Below, one piece after another: positions 21,361-30,862 of a DNA stretch of 64,000 nucleotides. A model generated the notes under the pieces. The model saw only the letters and a list, made by a program, of their open reading frames with translations. It ran no database searches and was not told the origin of the DNA. The number at the start of each line of letters is the position of its first letter. Within the stretch, counting starts at the first letter, position 1. Made by a program: the position numbers and the translations under genes. The DNA comes from CAZNUP01 sp964609775. GTDB taxonomy: Bacteria > Patescibacteriota > Microgenomatia > JAMCZE01. The stretch covers positions 17,273-81,272 of the forward strand of contig CAZSSJ010000004.1 in the NCBI GenBank assembly GCA_964609775.1, given 5' to 3'.

Positions 21361-24300
21361 TCACCGAGGCTGTTTAAAAACTGCCCTCCCCCTACTCGAC
21401 ACCGCCTCCACAACCCCTGTTTTTCCAATCAAAACAAAACTCACCGTCAAAACTAGAACGAGACAAACAAGCGAAACGACCTCGGGAACATAAACAATTA
21501 AAACACCACCCGATCTGTCCACTTCCCACATATTCGCCCAATTGTTATATCTGTAATGCGGCGACAACTTTAAATCCGGACCCAGAGCAAGCCACAATGA
21601 GTCATACGATTGGTCAATTCCCACAAGACATTTCCCGCTTCTGCAATCAGCGTTGATTAAATAGAGAAAATTATAAAATTTGTCTGCACGATTGACCATT
21701 AAAGTATTTTTCTCGGGTGTTCGTCCTTCCACTTTTTGCAATTGTATCTGACTCAACTTTTCAAGATCAAAAGGGGCAACTCTTATTTCATTAAGTTCAT
21801 TCTTCGCCAACTTACCAAACGACCTCGTCTCCCAATTGATTGAGTACGGGTTTTGAGCGTCAGTCGCAATTGGAAGTAAGGCCAAGTTCATTGAAAAATC
21901 ACCAGATAGTCCAAGGTATTCCTCAGGTAATGAATTTGGCGTGTTGTAATTGATGAAGAATTTAACACTTCTTCCCTGAAAATTCTTTCCCGAAATCCGC
22001 ATCAGGTATCCATAGTCGGGTCTTAAGAAGTCAAAATTATAAGAGCCACAATTAACACCAAATCCGTCCGCCTCATATATCGTTCCAGATTTGATATACG
22101 AATTTGCAACAGTTCCCTTATTCGGAAAACTGCAGTTCTCAGCAGGATTTCCTCTCAAATCAGCAGAAATAATTGGAAAATTGGTTTCCACCCCAATATT
22201 CGTGACGCCACTTACACTCAAGGTTATTTCCTCGTTCCAACTTCTGTCAACAATATCAGGAAAATTAACTTTTTTGGCCTCATTTGATACCAACTGCCCA
22301 TTTTGCCCTTGTGACAATTCCGCATAGGATAATTGGATCGGTTCACTAACATTAGCTTGAACTAAAGAGTAAACAACCTGATTGTTGTTAACTCTAATAG
22401 GTTTTCTATTTACCCACAGGGTAATCGCATCATAGTCACCATCAACATTTACAGACAAATCCCTCAACTGTGGCAAAATAACCTCCGTGTTATTTGTCCA
22501 AACCTGAGTTTTTGGAAAAACAATCTGTATCCGGCGATCTCTAAACGAAACGGCCGCAAGAGTTTTATAGTAATCTGTACCAAGTCCTGGGATTTTAAGC
22601 ACATAATCACCCATAGGAACTCTTCTTTTAATTCGAACCCCATCATTTTCAAAAACGGCATCACTCACCTGCAATGAAGTCAGATCACTAAACGGAAAAA
22701 TGGTGTTTACCTGTCTTTCGGGTACGTTAATATATTCTCCAACATCCTCAGAAACAAAATCTCTCCTCACTCGGTCTGTTTTCGCGGACACAAAATCAAT
22801 TTTTGCAGGTACAATAAGTTCGTCTCTTTTAACCCCTCCTGTTCTGTCATAAACCGTCAAAAAATCTTTCCTCCACACCACTTTTGCCTCAATACTAGCA
22901 AGTAGTTGGTGTAAACTTTGATAGTCGTAGTATTTATTGTATTGATTAATTGCGCTTTCATCGACAATAACAAGGTCAATGTTGTATTTAGTAAGGATCG
23001 ACCGCAACTGACCCGAATTTTGACTATTCAATGCATGCCGTAACTCATGGTAGAAAAAATCGTTCGTTTCCACCCATCTGGCAAAATCGGGTGTAATTAA
23101 AGGTTGCGGAAAACCAAACCAATAAAAACCCATTCCTTGATGCCCACTAATCTCGTTACCACTTAACCATTTATGGTATCCCCACCCGGCTTGCGAAAAA
23201 AATGGCAACTCCAGCACTCGGAGATTTGCCGGTCTACTCTTTAAATATGAATACATCTCCGCATATTCTGAAGGAAAAGCTACTTTGAGCTTTTTATTTA
23301 GAAAGTCATCCTTAAACGATGGCCAGGAAATGTAAACCACCAACGCGAATGAAATGCCCAGAACTATTATCGGAAGCATTCTCGACAAGATGAAAGATTT
23401 CTTTCCGCTTAGAATGCCCATAATTACTTCGTAAAACTGACTCAGAAGTACAGATACAGCAAAAGAGTAGATAATCGTAAATTTAGTGACAGGGTTTCGC
23501 AGCGCTTCCTGAATAGACTTATCTCGATATATAAAATCAATAATTGCGCTCGGAAAAAATAAACCCAACCAAATACAAAGCGCCGAAAAAGAGTAGATTA
23601 ATAATATTCCCCATCGCTTTCCCCCTTTCTCACGGTCGAAGATCGCCCACAACAGCCCCACTAGAGAGAATATATTAAAGAGAACTATAAAAAATGCGGC
23701 TGAACTAGAAGCCAAATAATTTCGCCAGGTATCAAATATATACTCTGGCTGTAAAGCACTAAAATTAAAATCCTTCCAACTAAAAATGTAATGTGCCCCC
23801 GTTAAAAAACTCGGCAAATCCGCAGCCTCTCGAATACTCCAAAGAGATTCTGGCCCAAATAATACATTAGCTCTGCTTTCGATAACATAGCGAGAATCTT
23901 GGTACAAATAATACAGATTCGGAATTATCCAGTAACTATTTGCAAAAAATGTCAATAAACAAAGAAAAAGAGTCATTTTCAACGCCGATAGCAAATTTTT
24001 CTTGACAAAGAAGTTCAGGAAAAAAGCATAAAACAATGAAAAAAGGGCACCTATATAAAAAACTGTCGGTTGATGGGCGCTAGGAGCGATCAACAACTGG
24101 ACTAAAAAGAAAATTAGAATCGATTTTGCGTAAATTATTTTACTTACGGCATGCACCGACAAAAGAAGGAATGGGAAGAATGCGAATTGAATCGTGAACA
24201 TCTCAAAAGCGATGTAAAATTGTTGGAGCGTAACAAGATTGAGCAAATAATAAACCGCCCCCAAAGAGGCTATCCAATCCCGATAGGCATCTCTGGTATT

Positions 24301-24678
24301 TTTTAACCAAACCTTCTGCAAATACAGAAACGTCCCCACCCCTCCAATAAGGAACATCAGAAAAACAAAAACGTAGCGGTTCAAATTGTCCGGTACTAGC
24401 AGTTTCAGCAGCAAAAGAATAGGAAGTCTTGGTATATCAGCCAGGTGACTCTGGGCAGCGGGAGCGCCCAACCCCTGAAATTCCAACCATGCCCCAAAAA
24501 GAGTCCTATAGGCATATTGTGGAAGGTTAAATTCAGGATGGACGTTATCCCAACCCGAAAAGTATGTGTGGACATCAACATTTTGAAACGCAATAACTAG
24601 GGCAACCGACACGACCATGAGTAAAGGTAGTAACTTAGTGAAGTCTAGTTTCGGAAGAAATCGTGGCGCTAGAACCAT
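21361..24678 (-). CDS. Giant GT-C-like membrane protein, 1105 aa
   Basis: The N-terminal 480 residues hold about 12-13 transmembrane helices; the rest is a large, probably extracytoplasmic, beta-rich region ending in a final helix near residue 1075. The first loop has FSGWDNVHPEF, an acidic/His loop as in GT-C glycosyltransferases, and the layout resembles AftD-like arabinofuranosyltransferases (DUF3367) or YfhO-like proteins. I would assign it to glycosylation of surface polymers with low certainty on substrate. A TAAGAT box lies 6 nt before the ATG. It lies alone between fba and a terminated gene. Confidence 0.7.
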   Translation of the reverse strand: MVLAPRFLPKLDFTKLLPLLMVVSVALVIAFQNVDVHTYFSGWDNVHPEFNLPQYAYRTLFGAWLEFQGLGAPAAQSHLADIPRLPILLLLKLLVPDNLNRYVFVFLMFLIGGVGTFLYLQKVWLKNTRDAYRDWIASLGAVYYLLNLVTLQQFYIAFEMFTIQFAFFPFLLLSVHAVSKIIYAKSILIFFLVQLLIAPSAHQPTVFYIGALFSLFYAFFLNFFVKKNLLSALKMTLFLCLLTFFANSYWIIPNLYYLYQDSRYVIESRANVLFGPESLWSIREAADLPSFLTGAHYIFSWKDFNFSALQPEYIFDTWRNYLASSSAAFFIVLFNIFSLVGLLWAIFDREKGGKRWGILLIYSFSALCIWLGLFFPSAIIDFIYRDKSIQEALRNPVTKFTIIYSFAVSVLLSQFYEVIMGILSGKKSFILSRMLPIIVLGISFALVVYISWPSFKDDFLNKKLKVAFPSEYAEMYSYLKSRPANLRVLELPFFSQAGWGYHKWLSGNEISGHQGMGFYWFGFPQPLITPDFARWVETNDFFYHELRHALNSQNSGQLRSILTKYNIDLVIVDESAINQYNKYYDYQSLHQLLASIEAKVVWRKDFLTVYDRTGGVKRDELIVPAKIDFVSAKTDRVRRDFVSEDVGEYINVPERQVNTIFPFSDLTSLQVSDAVFENDGVRIKRRVPMGDYVLKIPGLGTDYYKTLAAVSFRDRRIQIVFPKTQVWTNNTEVILPQLRDLSVNVDGDYDAITLWVNRKPIRVNNNQVVYSLVQANVSEPIQLSYAELSQGQNGQLVSNEAKKVNFPDIVDRSWNEEITLSVSGVTNIGVETNFPIISADLRGNPAENCSFPNKGTVANSYIKSGTIYEADGFGVNCGSYNFDFLRPDYGYLMRISGKNFQGRSVKFFINYNTPNSLPEEYLGLSGDFSMNLALLPIATDAQNPYSINWETRSFGKLAKNELNEIRVAPFDLEKLSQIQLQKVEGRTPEKNTLMVNRADKFYNFLYLINADCRSGKCLVGIDQSYDSLWLALGPDLKLSPHYRYNNWANMWEVDRSGGVLIVYVPEVVSLVCLVLVLTVSFVLIGKTGVVEAVSSRGRAVFKQPR

Positions 24679-24716
24679 GAAGCGATCTTATCACATTAAC
24701 CCTATAGTGCCAACAA

Positions 24717-24742
24717 AAGACAGCACTTTTCAGTGCTGCCGT
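24717..24742 (-). terminator. Rho-independent terminator
   Basis: On the minus strand GGCAGCACT-GAAA-AGTGCTGTC is followed by TTTTGTT. It lies just after the stop of the Tat-signal protein gene and should end the 26335-24771 operon. Confidence 0.8.
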
Positions 24743-24770
24743 TTAAATCAGTTACACCGCTAGCCTGGAA

Positions 24771-25655
24771 TTACTTCAAATTCGTTTGAACCAATTCCCA
24801 TGATGCCCCTGGCGCAACCTGATTAACCCAGCTGTATGCCCCCGTCCGGACATCAAAGAAAAGCGCACTCACTCCGCTACACCCATCGGTGCCGCAATTA
24901 ATTGCCGTTCCTAACCGACCATGCGCAGCAGCAACATTCTGTTGAAAATAAGCCTCAGAAAAATACTGTCCTGGCGGCAATCTCGTACCATTAACCGCCC
25001 CCGGTTTAACCATATTGTATGCGTCTATCATTACATTCCTGTCTAAAGGCGTCTTGTAGTCTCTAGGTAAACCTCTAAACACGACAATCCACGAATGGTT
25101 TTCTTGGGCTCCGAGATGAATTTCAGCCTCACTTTGCCTATCTGGAAAACTTAGATCCATTCCCGCACCTGTGATCATTACGAAACCCCCCTCCGGAATT
25201 AAGAAAGGATAGTGATCATGCGTGAATGTTTCGCGATATTCTGAAGTGAGCCAACATGCGCCGGCTGCTTCTTGTTTCAAATCAACCTTGACCTGAGCTT
25301 CACTCCAAGTCTTCTGCCCACTCGCATCGATAGTAATACCATATGCGCTCAGTGTTCTATTCCCAGGTTCAGCAAGCCAGTGCTCAGTACCTAAAAGTGT
25401 TTCATTTTTATGAATAACATCCCCTGGCGCGGCAGTCAGTTCGTTAGCTGTCTTCTCAAGAGTAGAAGCTGGAACCGTATCAGCAACCTCATAAATTGAG
25501 AAAAGAGGGCGAGGTTTTTCGTTTAACTCCCCTAAAGTGTTAATTCTAACGCCCGCTGAGGCTTCTGCCTCTCTTGGGACGAGAGACACCACGGCACCTC
25601 CCACAGCAGCCAGACTACCCGCCAAGAATCTTCGTCGATCAACTTTTTCTGCCAT
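24771..25655 (-). CDS. Exported protein with Tat-like signal, 294 aa
   Basis: The start VDRRRFLAGSLAAVGGAVVSL is a twin-arginine-type signal (RR at 7-8). The mature part is beta-rich with no family I recognise; it contains HDHYPFLIPEGG and FFDVRTGAYSWVN. If truly Tat-dependent it would be exported folded. It follows the DUF11-like gene after 17 nt and has GGAGGTG before the ATG, so the two form an operon. Confidence 0.65.
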   Translation of the reverse strand: MAEKVDRRRFLAGSLAAVGGAVVSLVPREAEASAGVRINTLGELNEKPRPLFSIYEVADTVPASTLEKTANELTAAPGDVIHKNETLLGTEHWLAEPGNRTLSAYGITIDASGQKTWSEAQVKVDLKQEAAGACWLTSEYRETFTHDHYPFLIPEGGFVMITGAGMDLSFPDRQSEAEIHLGAQENHSWIVVFRGLPRDYKTPLDRNVMIDAYNMVKPGAVNGTRLPPGQYFSEAYFQQNVAAAHGRLGTAINCGTDGCSGVSALFFDVRTGAYSWVNQVAPGASWELVQTNLK

Positions 25656-25672
25656 AATCTTTCACCTCCTCC

Positions 25673-26335
25673 TTAAAAACCTTTAATTTTTGCCTTCAAA
25701 TAAACCCCTGCTGCGCCGACCAGACCCAAACCCAAAAGCACCAACTGTTCTGGTCCCGTTGAGGGAATCACCTTAGGCGGAGTCACCTTTCCCAAAACCC
25801 GATTTTCCACACACACCCTTGAGCTGTCCCGATCCGAACTATCCGGATTATGTGCCTCGGCAAAATTTGTCGTCCGGTCATCGCAAACCGTCGATGGAGC
25901 AAGCGGCAATTGGCTGGCATTAATCACTCGGGCTTTAATGATTCGCTCAATTGTCTGTCCCGGCGCCAAACTTCCCAGGTTTTCGGACATGCTCCCGGAA
26001 ATGTAAACCAGATACGAAGGTAAGCTGTCCGTAAAAACCACATTGTCTAAATTTGTATTTCCCACGTTTTGAATCTTCACTTGAAACACCACTTCTTGTC
26101 CTGCCATGAATCTATAAGTCCCGGAGGCAACCAGGTTATCAACGTAAGTTTTGCCGCCCGGATCCCAAACTTTCTTGTTCACTTGCAACTGTCCCGTCGT
26201 CACACACACCTGGCCACCGCCATATTGCGTCTCGCATCGGACCGCAGCAAAGGTTGGTGCCGCCAAGAAAAGCAAAGCGAAAAGAGAAGAAAGAAGAATC
26301 GCAACTGGTCCAAACCTTCGGATATTCATTTCCAA
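25673..26335 (-). CDS. DUF11-like surface protein with C-terminal anchor
   Basis: Signal peptide (residues 1-30, ending TFAAVRC), then a DUF11-type repeat domain (QEVVFQVKIQNVGNTNLDNV, VFTDSLPSYLVYISGS), and a C-terminal IPSTGPE followed by a 20-residue hydrophobic helix and a Lys-rich end. That tail is a sortase-like sorting signal with PSTGP replacing LPxTG. Probably displayed on the cell surface. No sortase gene is in the window. Confidence 0.78.
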   Translation of the reverse strand: MEMNIRRFGPVAILLSSLFALLFLAAPTFAAVRCETQYGGGQVCVTTGQLQVNKKVWDPGGKTYVDNLVASGTYRFMAGQEVVFQVKIQNVGNTNLDNVVFTDSLPSYLVYISGSMSENLGSLAPGQTIERIIKARVINASQLPLAPSTVCDDRTTNFAEAHNPDSSDRDSSRVCVENRVLGKVTPPKVIPSTGPEQLVLLGLGLVGAAGVYLKAKIKGF

Positions 26336-26400
26336 AACTTTTGAGCAGTGGCAGAAAGAACATCCCGATTCTAAAACCTATAAGCCCCTTTTGTCAACTA

Positions 26401-26712
26401 TCAAACGGTGAACTTAATTTTCCCTTCAACAAAATTGTGGATGAGTGACGAAAGAAGAGTCTGGTATGGCATTCCTACCTTCTGCGCCCTAGCTTTAAGT
26501 TTAGCCAAATCACCACCATTAACTCTTGTCGTAACAGGCTTTGATATCTGAAACTGGCGATAATTCTTTGCTGCCTCCTTAAAAAACCTTTTAGTTTCTT
26601 CTAAATCGGAAATAGAAACATACATCCCAGCGTTCAATGCATCTTCCAAATCACGCTCATATTGATCAATTGGCTCACTATATTTAAATTTACTTTTTTG
26701 CATCCTTTGCAT
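26401..26712 (-). CDS. Ribbon-helix-helix antitoxin (BrnA/CopG-like)
   Basis: Acidic first half (EPIDQYERDLEDAL) and a C-terminal DNA-binding half (KPVTTRVNGGDLAKLKARA, then GMPYQTLLSSLIHNFVE). It is paralogous to the antitoxin at 5339-5599. It overlaps the toxin gene by 23 nt. An ATG at 26703 is an alternative start. Confidence 0.8.
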   Translation of the reverse strand: MQRMQKSKFKYSEPIDQYERDLEDALNAGMYVSISDLEETKRFFKEAAKNYRQFQISKPVTTRVNGGDLAKLKARAQKVGMPYQTLLSSLIHNFVEGKIKFTV

Positions 26713-26992
26713 ATTTTAAATAAATGCTATTTAATTCTCTGTTTGCATACATTGTTTTCAAAAAAGCTCTGCCGTCTTTGGTCAACACGTATGGAACCGC
26801 ATAAACATAGTCGCGAATCTTCACGACTAAAATTCTCTGGTTAGGGTATTTAATTTTGTTCGGATGTTCAATGTTATCAAGAATATCTCCCTTCTCAGCT
26901 GCATCAACCACATCTTCAAAGCTAACTCCACGTAGGGACTTTAAAAATTGGTTCTTATCTTCGTTATATTCAAAATTAGCTTTGATCGTCAT
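26690..26992 (-). CDS. BrnT-like/DUF4258-like toxin candidate
   Basis: Homologous to the 94-aa protein at 5058: FEYNEDKNQFLKSLRGVSFED, then EHPNKIKYPNQRILVVKI and VPYVLTKDG. ATG at 26992 chosen; a TTG directly upstream is also in frame. It is the first gene of the pair. Toxin function is inferred from operon form and family. Confidence 0.75.
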   Translation of the reverse strand: MTIKANFEYNEDKNQFLKSLRGVSFEDVVDAAEKGDILDNIEHPNKIKYPNQRILVVKIRDYVYAVPYVLTKDGRAFLKTMYANRELNSIYLKYAKDAKK

Positions 26993-27028
26993 CAAATCAT
27001 ATAAAATTATATTGCTTTTGTCAATACA

Positions 27029-28015
27029 TTAAATCTCTTTTGGTTTAAATCCCGGGTTATCCGCCAAAACATTCAGAATACTTTCTTCTGACAGAAGACC
27101 CGTCTGTGGTCCGAACTTTCCCACGACTGCCGCCGCATTTGCGCTTCCCCACCGCATCGCTTCCGCAACCTTCTCTCTCTTCATGATTGCCCCCATAAAC
27201 CCGCAAGCATACGCATCGCCTGCCCCCGTCACCGACACTACAGGTGAATCTAAAATCTCCAAATGATAATACTTCTCTCCATCATAAGCATACGACCCGT
27301 TTTTTCCATCCGTAATCACCACTATCCCCGGCCCCAAATCAAAAACTTGCGAAAGCAAGTTCTTGACACTTCTAGCATTCTTGATTCTCAATTCATAATT
27401 CATCATTCGTGCAGCCTCCTCAAGATTCATAAAAATGATCTTACACACCTGGATTAAGGGTAAATAGCTCTCCAGCGGGGAAGCAAGTTGAACATTCGTC
27501 GGATTAAAAGCCAGTTTCAGCCGTTTTTCCTTAACCAGAGTCGTCAAAGATGCAAAAAATTCCTCATAATTCTTCCCGACAGACGAGACATACACCCAAT
27601 CGGTTTTCGGAAAATCATGCGGCATCCGATATTTATGCGGCACGTAATATTCCAGAATCGTCCGTTCTGATTGAAAATTAATGATCGTTGAATACCGGCT
27701 TGGCGTGTCTTTCTGGACAACAACCATCGATGGGTCTACCCCCTCCTTTTCCAAAGCCTCATCAATTTCTTTTCCAATCTCATCATCCCCGTGGATGCTA
27801 TAAAGCGCCACCTTGAACCCCAACCGCGCCAGCCCCACAGCATTATTTATTGCATTCCCCCCGATTCCCCGGTCCAGCCGGTCGACCGGAATCTTTTCTC
27901 CATACTTAAGACAAATCTCACACTCCCGGTCATTCCGCTTGCACTGCACCTCCGCATCATGCAGCGTCAAATACACATCCATCGTCGCGTCCCCAACCGA
28001 AACGCAATCAAACAT
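27029..28015 (-). CDS. PfkB-family carbohydrate kinase
   Basis: A ribokinase/PfkB-type sugar kinase of 328 aa. The family signatures are present: RGIGGNAINNAVGLARLG in the first third and VTGAGDAYACGFMGA near residue 265 with the catalytic Asp. Substrate unknown; two cysteine pairs (CKRNDRECEIC, residues 25-35) are unusual. An iterated AATTCATAATTCATC-type tract (27380-27410) inserts MMNYELRIKNARS in frame. It may act as the phosphofructokinase-like step of this metabolism, but that is inference. Confidence 0.85.
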   Translation of the reverse strand: MFDCVSVGDATMDVYLTLHDAEVQCKRNDRECEICLKYGEKIPVDRLDRGIGGNAINNAVGLARLGFKVALYSIHGDDEIGKEIDEALEKEGVDPSMVVVQKDTPSRYSTIINFQSERTILEYYVPHKYRMPHDFPKTDWVYVSSVGKNYEEFFASLTTLVKEKRLKLAFNPTNVQLASPLESYLPLIQVCKIIFMNLEEAARMMNYELRIKNARSVKNLLSQVFDLGPGIVVITDGKNGSYAYDGEKYYHLEILDSPVVSVTGAGDAYACGFMGAIMKREKVAEAMRWGSANAAAVVGKFGPQTGLLSEESILNVLADNPGFKPKEI

Positions 28016-28051
28016 ACACCTAATAGTGGCACAAATGGGAAGCTAGTTCAA

Positions 28052-28507
28052 TTAACCCTGCTCCGGTTTGCTTTCAACAGCCTCAACTTCAAAATAACTG
28101 CTCAAGCCTAACGCCTCGACAAGTCCAGGACCAAGCGTTCTTAATACTAACGCCCTGCGTCGACCGTCCACAACTTTCCAATTTTTAATTATAGTAAGGT
28201 TACAGTCAACACCTTCTCTTTGGTTTGCGGACGCCATCATGGCCCCGGCCAGGCGGTACATCGAAAACCATGTTATTGGCTCCCCCTGCCACCTGTTTTT
28301 TGCATCTTTTTGAAGTTGTTCCCAATCTACCTGTGCATATCTGGCCAGATCCACCACACTAGGATTTTCCGGAAAAGGAGGAAGATTTTCAGGAGGAATC
28401 GGCTTTTCGTTTAAAACCCTGTGCATGTTCCAGGCAAACCGCAAAAAATTCGGCAGTCCAGCCGTCTCTGAGGATACTCTACTATCGGGCGACGAACCAT
28501 CCGGCAT
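28052..28507 (-). CDS. Hypothetical protein, 151 aa, faintly ParB-like
   Basis: Unrecognised soluble protein with a Pro-rich segment (EKPIPPENLPPFPENP) and a C-terminal VVDGRRRALVLRTLGPGL. The latter resembles the DGxHR(L/A)xA box of ParB-like nuclease domains, but no other ParB motif is evident. No SD seen. Confidence 0.55.
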   Translation of the reverse strand: MPDGSSPDSRVSSETAGLPNFLRFAWNMHRVLNEKPIPPENLPPFPENPSVVDLARYAQVDWEQLQKDAKNRWQGEPITWFSMYRLAGAMMASANQREGVDCNLTIIKNWKVVDGRRRALVLRTLGPGLVEALGLSSYFEVEAVESKPEQG

Positions 28508-28588
28508 AATCCATTAACATATAATAATCTTCCTTCATCCACCCTCTCAATCGCCTCCACTCCCACGTCCCATTTAATTAAAAATGTC

Positions 28589-29122
28589 TTAAGAAAAAAT
28601 TGAGATCAATTGAAAAATGACATACACCGTGACTGGAATTGCCAATGCTACCGCCCAAAAATTCACCCCACCAGGAAGAGAAATAAGCTCTCTATCCGAA
28701 ACGCCAATCCTAGCCAATCCTCTTGCCATCACCCTGGCCACCACAACAATTAAACCAATTAAAAGGATAAAACCGCTCGGAAGGGTCAGCAGGAATGCAA
28801 CGAAAAGAATTATGACGCCTGCTATCCCCCCGCTCCCTGAAGTCGCAAAAAGCACCCCCACAAGAGCCAATGGGAGAAGGAACAATAGCAAGTTAATTAC
28901 CCAAAACGTTGTTCCCTGGGAAAGTGTCCTGTCCGCCACCCCAAATTTCCCCAAGACCTTTACAATCCCACGCGCCGCCAAAAACACTGCCCCAACGACA
29001 GATCCCAAACCGGATATCAATATAACTGACAGCCCCCCTAATCCCGAATCTAGGGAAATAATGTCATTTAAACTCAGCCACAGAATCGCCACGCATCCTA
29101 TCCAAAAAAATAGCATCAACAC
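28589..29122 (-). CDS. Multi-pass membrane protein, 177 aa
   Basis: About five hydrophobic helices with two repeated charged turns (KVLGKFGVADRTLSQG and RGLARIGVSDRELISLPGG), suggesting an internal duplication of about 75 residues. Function unknown. An open frame on the opposite strand covers the same stretch but looks like a shadow, since the minus-strand product is a coherent membrane protein. Confidence 0.6.
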   Translation of the reverse strand: MLMLFFWIGCVAILWLSLNDIISLDSGLGGLSVILISGLGSVVGAVFLAARGIVKVLGKFGVADRTLSQGTTFWVINLLLFLLPLALVGVLFATSGSGGIAGVIILFVAFLLTLPSGFILLIGLIVVVARVMARGLARIGVSDRELISLPGGVNFWAVALAIPVTVYVIFQLISIFS

Positions 29123-29148
29123 ATAAATCCCCTCCTTTTCCCCTAAAT

Positions 29149-29168
29149 CTAGACAGGCTTGTCCAGAA
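29149..29168. other. Imperfect palindrome in a divergent spacer
   Basis: TCTAGACAGGCTTGTCCAGA matches its own complement at 16 of 20 positions. It lies between divergent genes, so an operator is possible. Confidence 0.35.
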
Positions 29169-29230
29169 TCTCCCCCACTTCATCCTACCAAGAACTTGAC
29201 TTTTTAAGAAGAGAGAGAGAGAATACCCTC

Positions 29231-29449
29231 ATGATTGCCACCCTCATAGAAGCGGTTGTCACCAGAACGGGAAAAACGGCCAAAGTAGAAGTTATAGCCC
29301 AATCCCCTACCGGTCAGAGGCTTACGCTTCCAGTTGCCAACGGTGAAGGACAATACAACGAAATAAAAGACTTTGCCGTAACCAGGGCTCGCAAACTAGG
29401 CATTGTCTATACTGAAATCACCGCAGGAAACCCAGGAAGTTCAACTTAA
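29231..29449 (+). CDS. Hypothetical protein, 72 aa
   Basis: Small protein with a probable beta-alpha fold: MIATLIEAVVTRTGKTAKVE, then GEGQYNEIKDFAVTRARKLG. I use the ATG at 29231; an in-frame TTG at 29159 would add 24 residues. A GA-rich run lies just upstream and may act as SD. No family recognised. Confidence 0.5.
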   Translation: MIATLIEAVVTRTGKTAKVEVIAQSPTGQRLTLPVANGEGQYNEIKDFAVTRARKLGIVYTEITAGNPGSST

Positions 29450-29479
29450 ACAAACTTCACTTCCCACTTCATCTCAAAT

Positions 29480-29593
29480 TCACTTACTCTTCGAAGGCAA
29501 CTTGTAAGCGATATAAAGGAGAATCATGGCAATCACCAACAAACCGTAGGAAATTGAAGCAACATTTAGAACATTACTAACATCAATGTTCAT
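29480..29593 (-). CDS. Small membrane protein, 37 aa
   Basis: MNIDVSNVLNVASISYGLL, then a hydrophobic run and KLPSKSK: one transmembrane helix with a basic end. Its ATG lies 2 nt after the stop of the 70-aa gene, with GAGGGAGG upstream as SD, so the two are coupled. Confidence 0.5.
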   Translation of the reverse strand: MNIDVSNVLNVASISYGLLVIAMILLYIAYKLPSKSK

Positions 29594-29595
29594 TT

Positions 29596-29808
29596 TTAGC
29601 CCTCCCTCAACTTCATGGCCAAAACCAGAGACACTATACCCCACAATAAATTCCTTGTTAACGAAAACAGATTCTGCCAAATGTCCCCTCCCAACAATCC
29701 GGGAGCAATTAAAACCACCACCAGCCACGCCGCAGCGAGATTGACAAGCGGGTCTGAAAGCACACTCAATCGAGGCTTGGTTAGCAACTTCTTCAAACTA
29801 ATTTTCAT
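29596..29808 (-). CDS. Small membrane protein, 70 aa
   Basis: Basic N-terminus (MKISLKKLLTKPRLS) and two hydrophobic segments (LAAAWLVVVLIAPGLLGG and LLWGIVSLVLAM). It overlaps the 3' end of the transketolase C-terminal gene by 11 nt and continues that operon. Function unknown. Confidence 0.55.
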   Translation of the reverse strand: MKISLKKLLTKPRLSVLSDPLVNLAAAWLVVVLIAPGLLGGDIWQNLFSLTRNLLWGIVSLVLAMKLREG

Positions 29809-30829
29809 TGACTTTTCTCTTACGGGACAAAACCTTCCTCACCGCTTCTTTAATCGCCCCCGTCCCCATCCCATATTTCTCCAACAATTCTTCCGGCTTT
29901 CCCGATTCTCCAAACTGATTCGGCATTCCCACTGCCTCAATCGGCGTGGGAAAATTCTGCCCCAAACACTCCGCAATTGCCCCAAAGAGTCCTCCAGTAA
30001 CCTGATGCTCCTCCACCGTCACCACCGCCCCCGTCCTTCTCGCCGACAGCATCACCGCCGCCACATCAAGAGGTTTAAGAGTGCTGACATTAACCACTTC
30101 ACAACTTATGTCACTCATTCCGTTATTCCTCATTAATGATTGATTGCCCATTGATGATTGCTCATTGCTCATTTCTTCTGCCACCTGCAAACATTTATAA
30201 AGCAGTGGTCCCGTCCCAAAAATTGTGACATCCGCACCTTCCCGCAAAACCTGCGCTTTCCCAATTTCAAACGGCGTCTCGGCCGTTGTAAACGCCGGCG
30301 TTTTCTCCCGCCCAAAGCGAATGTAGACCGGCCCCTGCCACGCTGCTGCCGCCTTCACCGCCTTTTTTGTCTCTTCATAATCAGCCGGTGAAATCACCAC
30401 CAGATTCGGCAGCACCCGCGTCATTGCCAAATCTTCAAGGGCCTGATGCGTCGCCCCGTCCGCCCCGACCGAAATTCCCGCGTGCGCTCCGATGACTTTG
30501 ACATTTGTGTTTGAATAGCAAACCGAAACCCGCAACTGATCAAAATTCCGTCCCGGACTAAACGTCGCATACGAGGCAATAAAAGGAATTTTCCCGGAAA
30601 GCGCCAGCCCCGCCGCCACTCCCATCATGTTCTGCTCCGCCACCCCCACTTCCACAAATCTTTCAGAATATGCCCTGGCAAACTTCTCGACACGCGTCGA
30701 CTCCGTCAAATCCGCACAAAGCGCCACCACCTCTGGATTCTCCGCCCCAAGTTCCACCAGCGCCTCCCCAAACCCATCCCTGCACCCCTTCATTTCCGAT
30801 GATGGAAAAACAATTTTTCCGTCCAACAT
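29798..30829 (-). CDS. Transketolase, C-terminal subunit
   Basis: Pyrimidine-binding and C-terminal domains of a split transketolase (343 aa). ESTRVEKFARAYSERFVEVGVAEQNMMGVAAGLA carries the catalytic Glu region (EQN), and HAGISVGADGATHQALEDLAM is family-typical. Partner is the N-terminal subunit just upstream. A 36-nt tract (30139-30174), identical to one in pgk, inserts MSNEQSSMGNQ in frame. Substrates are xylulose-5-phosphate and ribose-5-phosphate in the pentose phosphate pathway. Confidence 0.92.
   Translation of the reverse strand: MLDGKIVFPSSEMKGCRDGFGEALVELGAENPEVVALCADLTESTRVEKFARAYSERFVEVGVAEQNMMGVAAGLALSGKIPFIASYATFSPGRNFDQLRVSVCYSNTNVKVIGAHAGISVGADGATHQALEDLAMTRVLPNLVVISPADYEETKKAVKAAAAWQGPVYIRFGREKTPAFTTAETPFEIGKAQVLREGADVTIFGTGPLLYKCLQVAEEMSNEQSSMGNQSLMRNNGMSDISCEVVNVSTLKPLDVAAVMLSARRTGAVVTVEEHQVTGGLFGAIAECLGQNFPTPIEAVGMPNQFGESGKPEELLEKYGMGTGAIKEAVRKVLSRKRKVNEN
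30139..30174. repeat. 36-nt repeat shared with pgk
   Basis: Identical over its whole length to 14726-14761 and read in the same frame. A related copy between genes at 33964-33995 has a 3-nt insertion after an 18-nt match. Confidence 0.9.
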
Positions 30830-30862
30830 AAGTTTCTTAAGTTACTTAAGTGCCTTAAGCAC

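Noticed and set aside
28052..28507. ParB-like nuclease call
   Set aside because: Only the DGRRRALVLRTLG box is present; other ParB motifs are missing, so the gene is left as hypothetical.
28617..29126. Plus-strand open frame of 169 codons opposite the membrane protein gene
   Set aside because: Its product is Pro/Thr-rich without structure, while the minus-strand product is a regular multi-pass membrane protein with an internal repeat.
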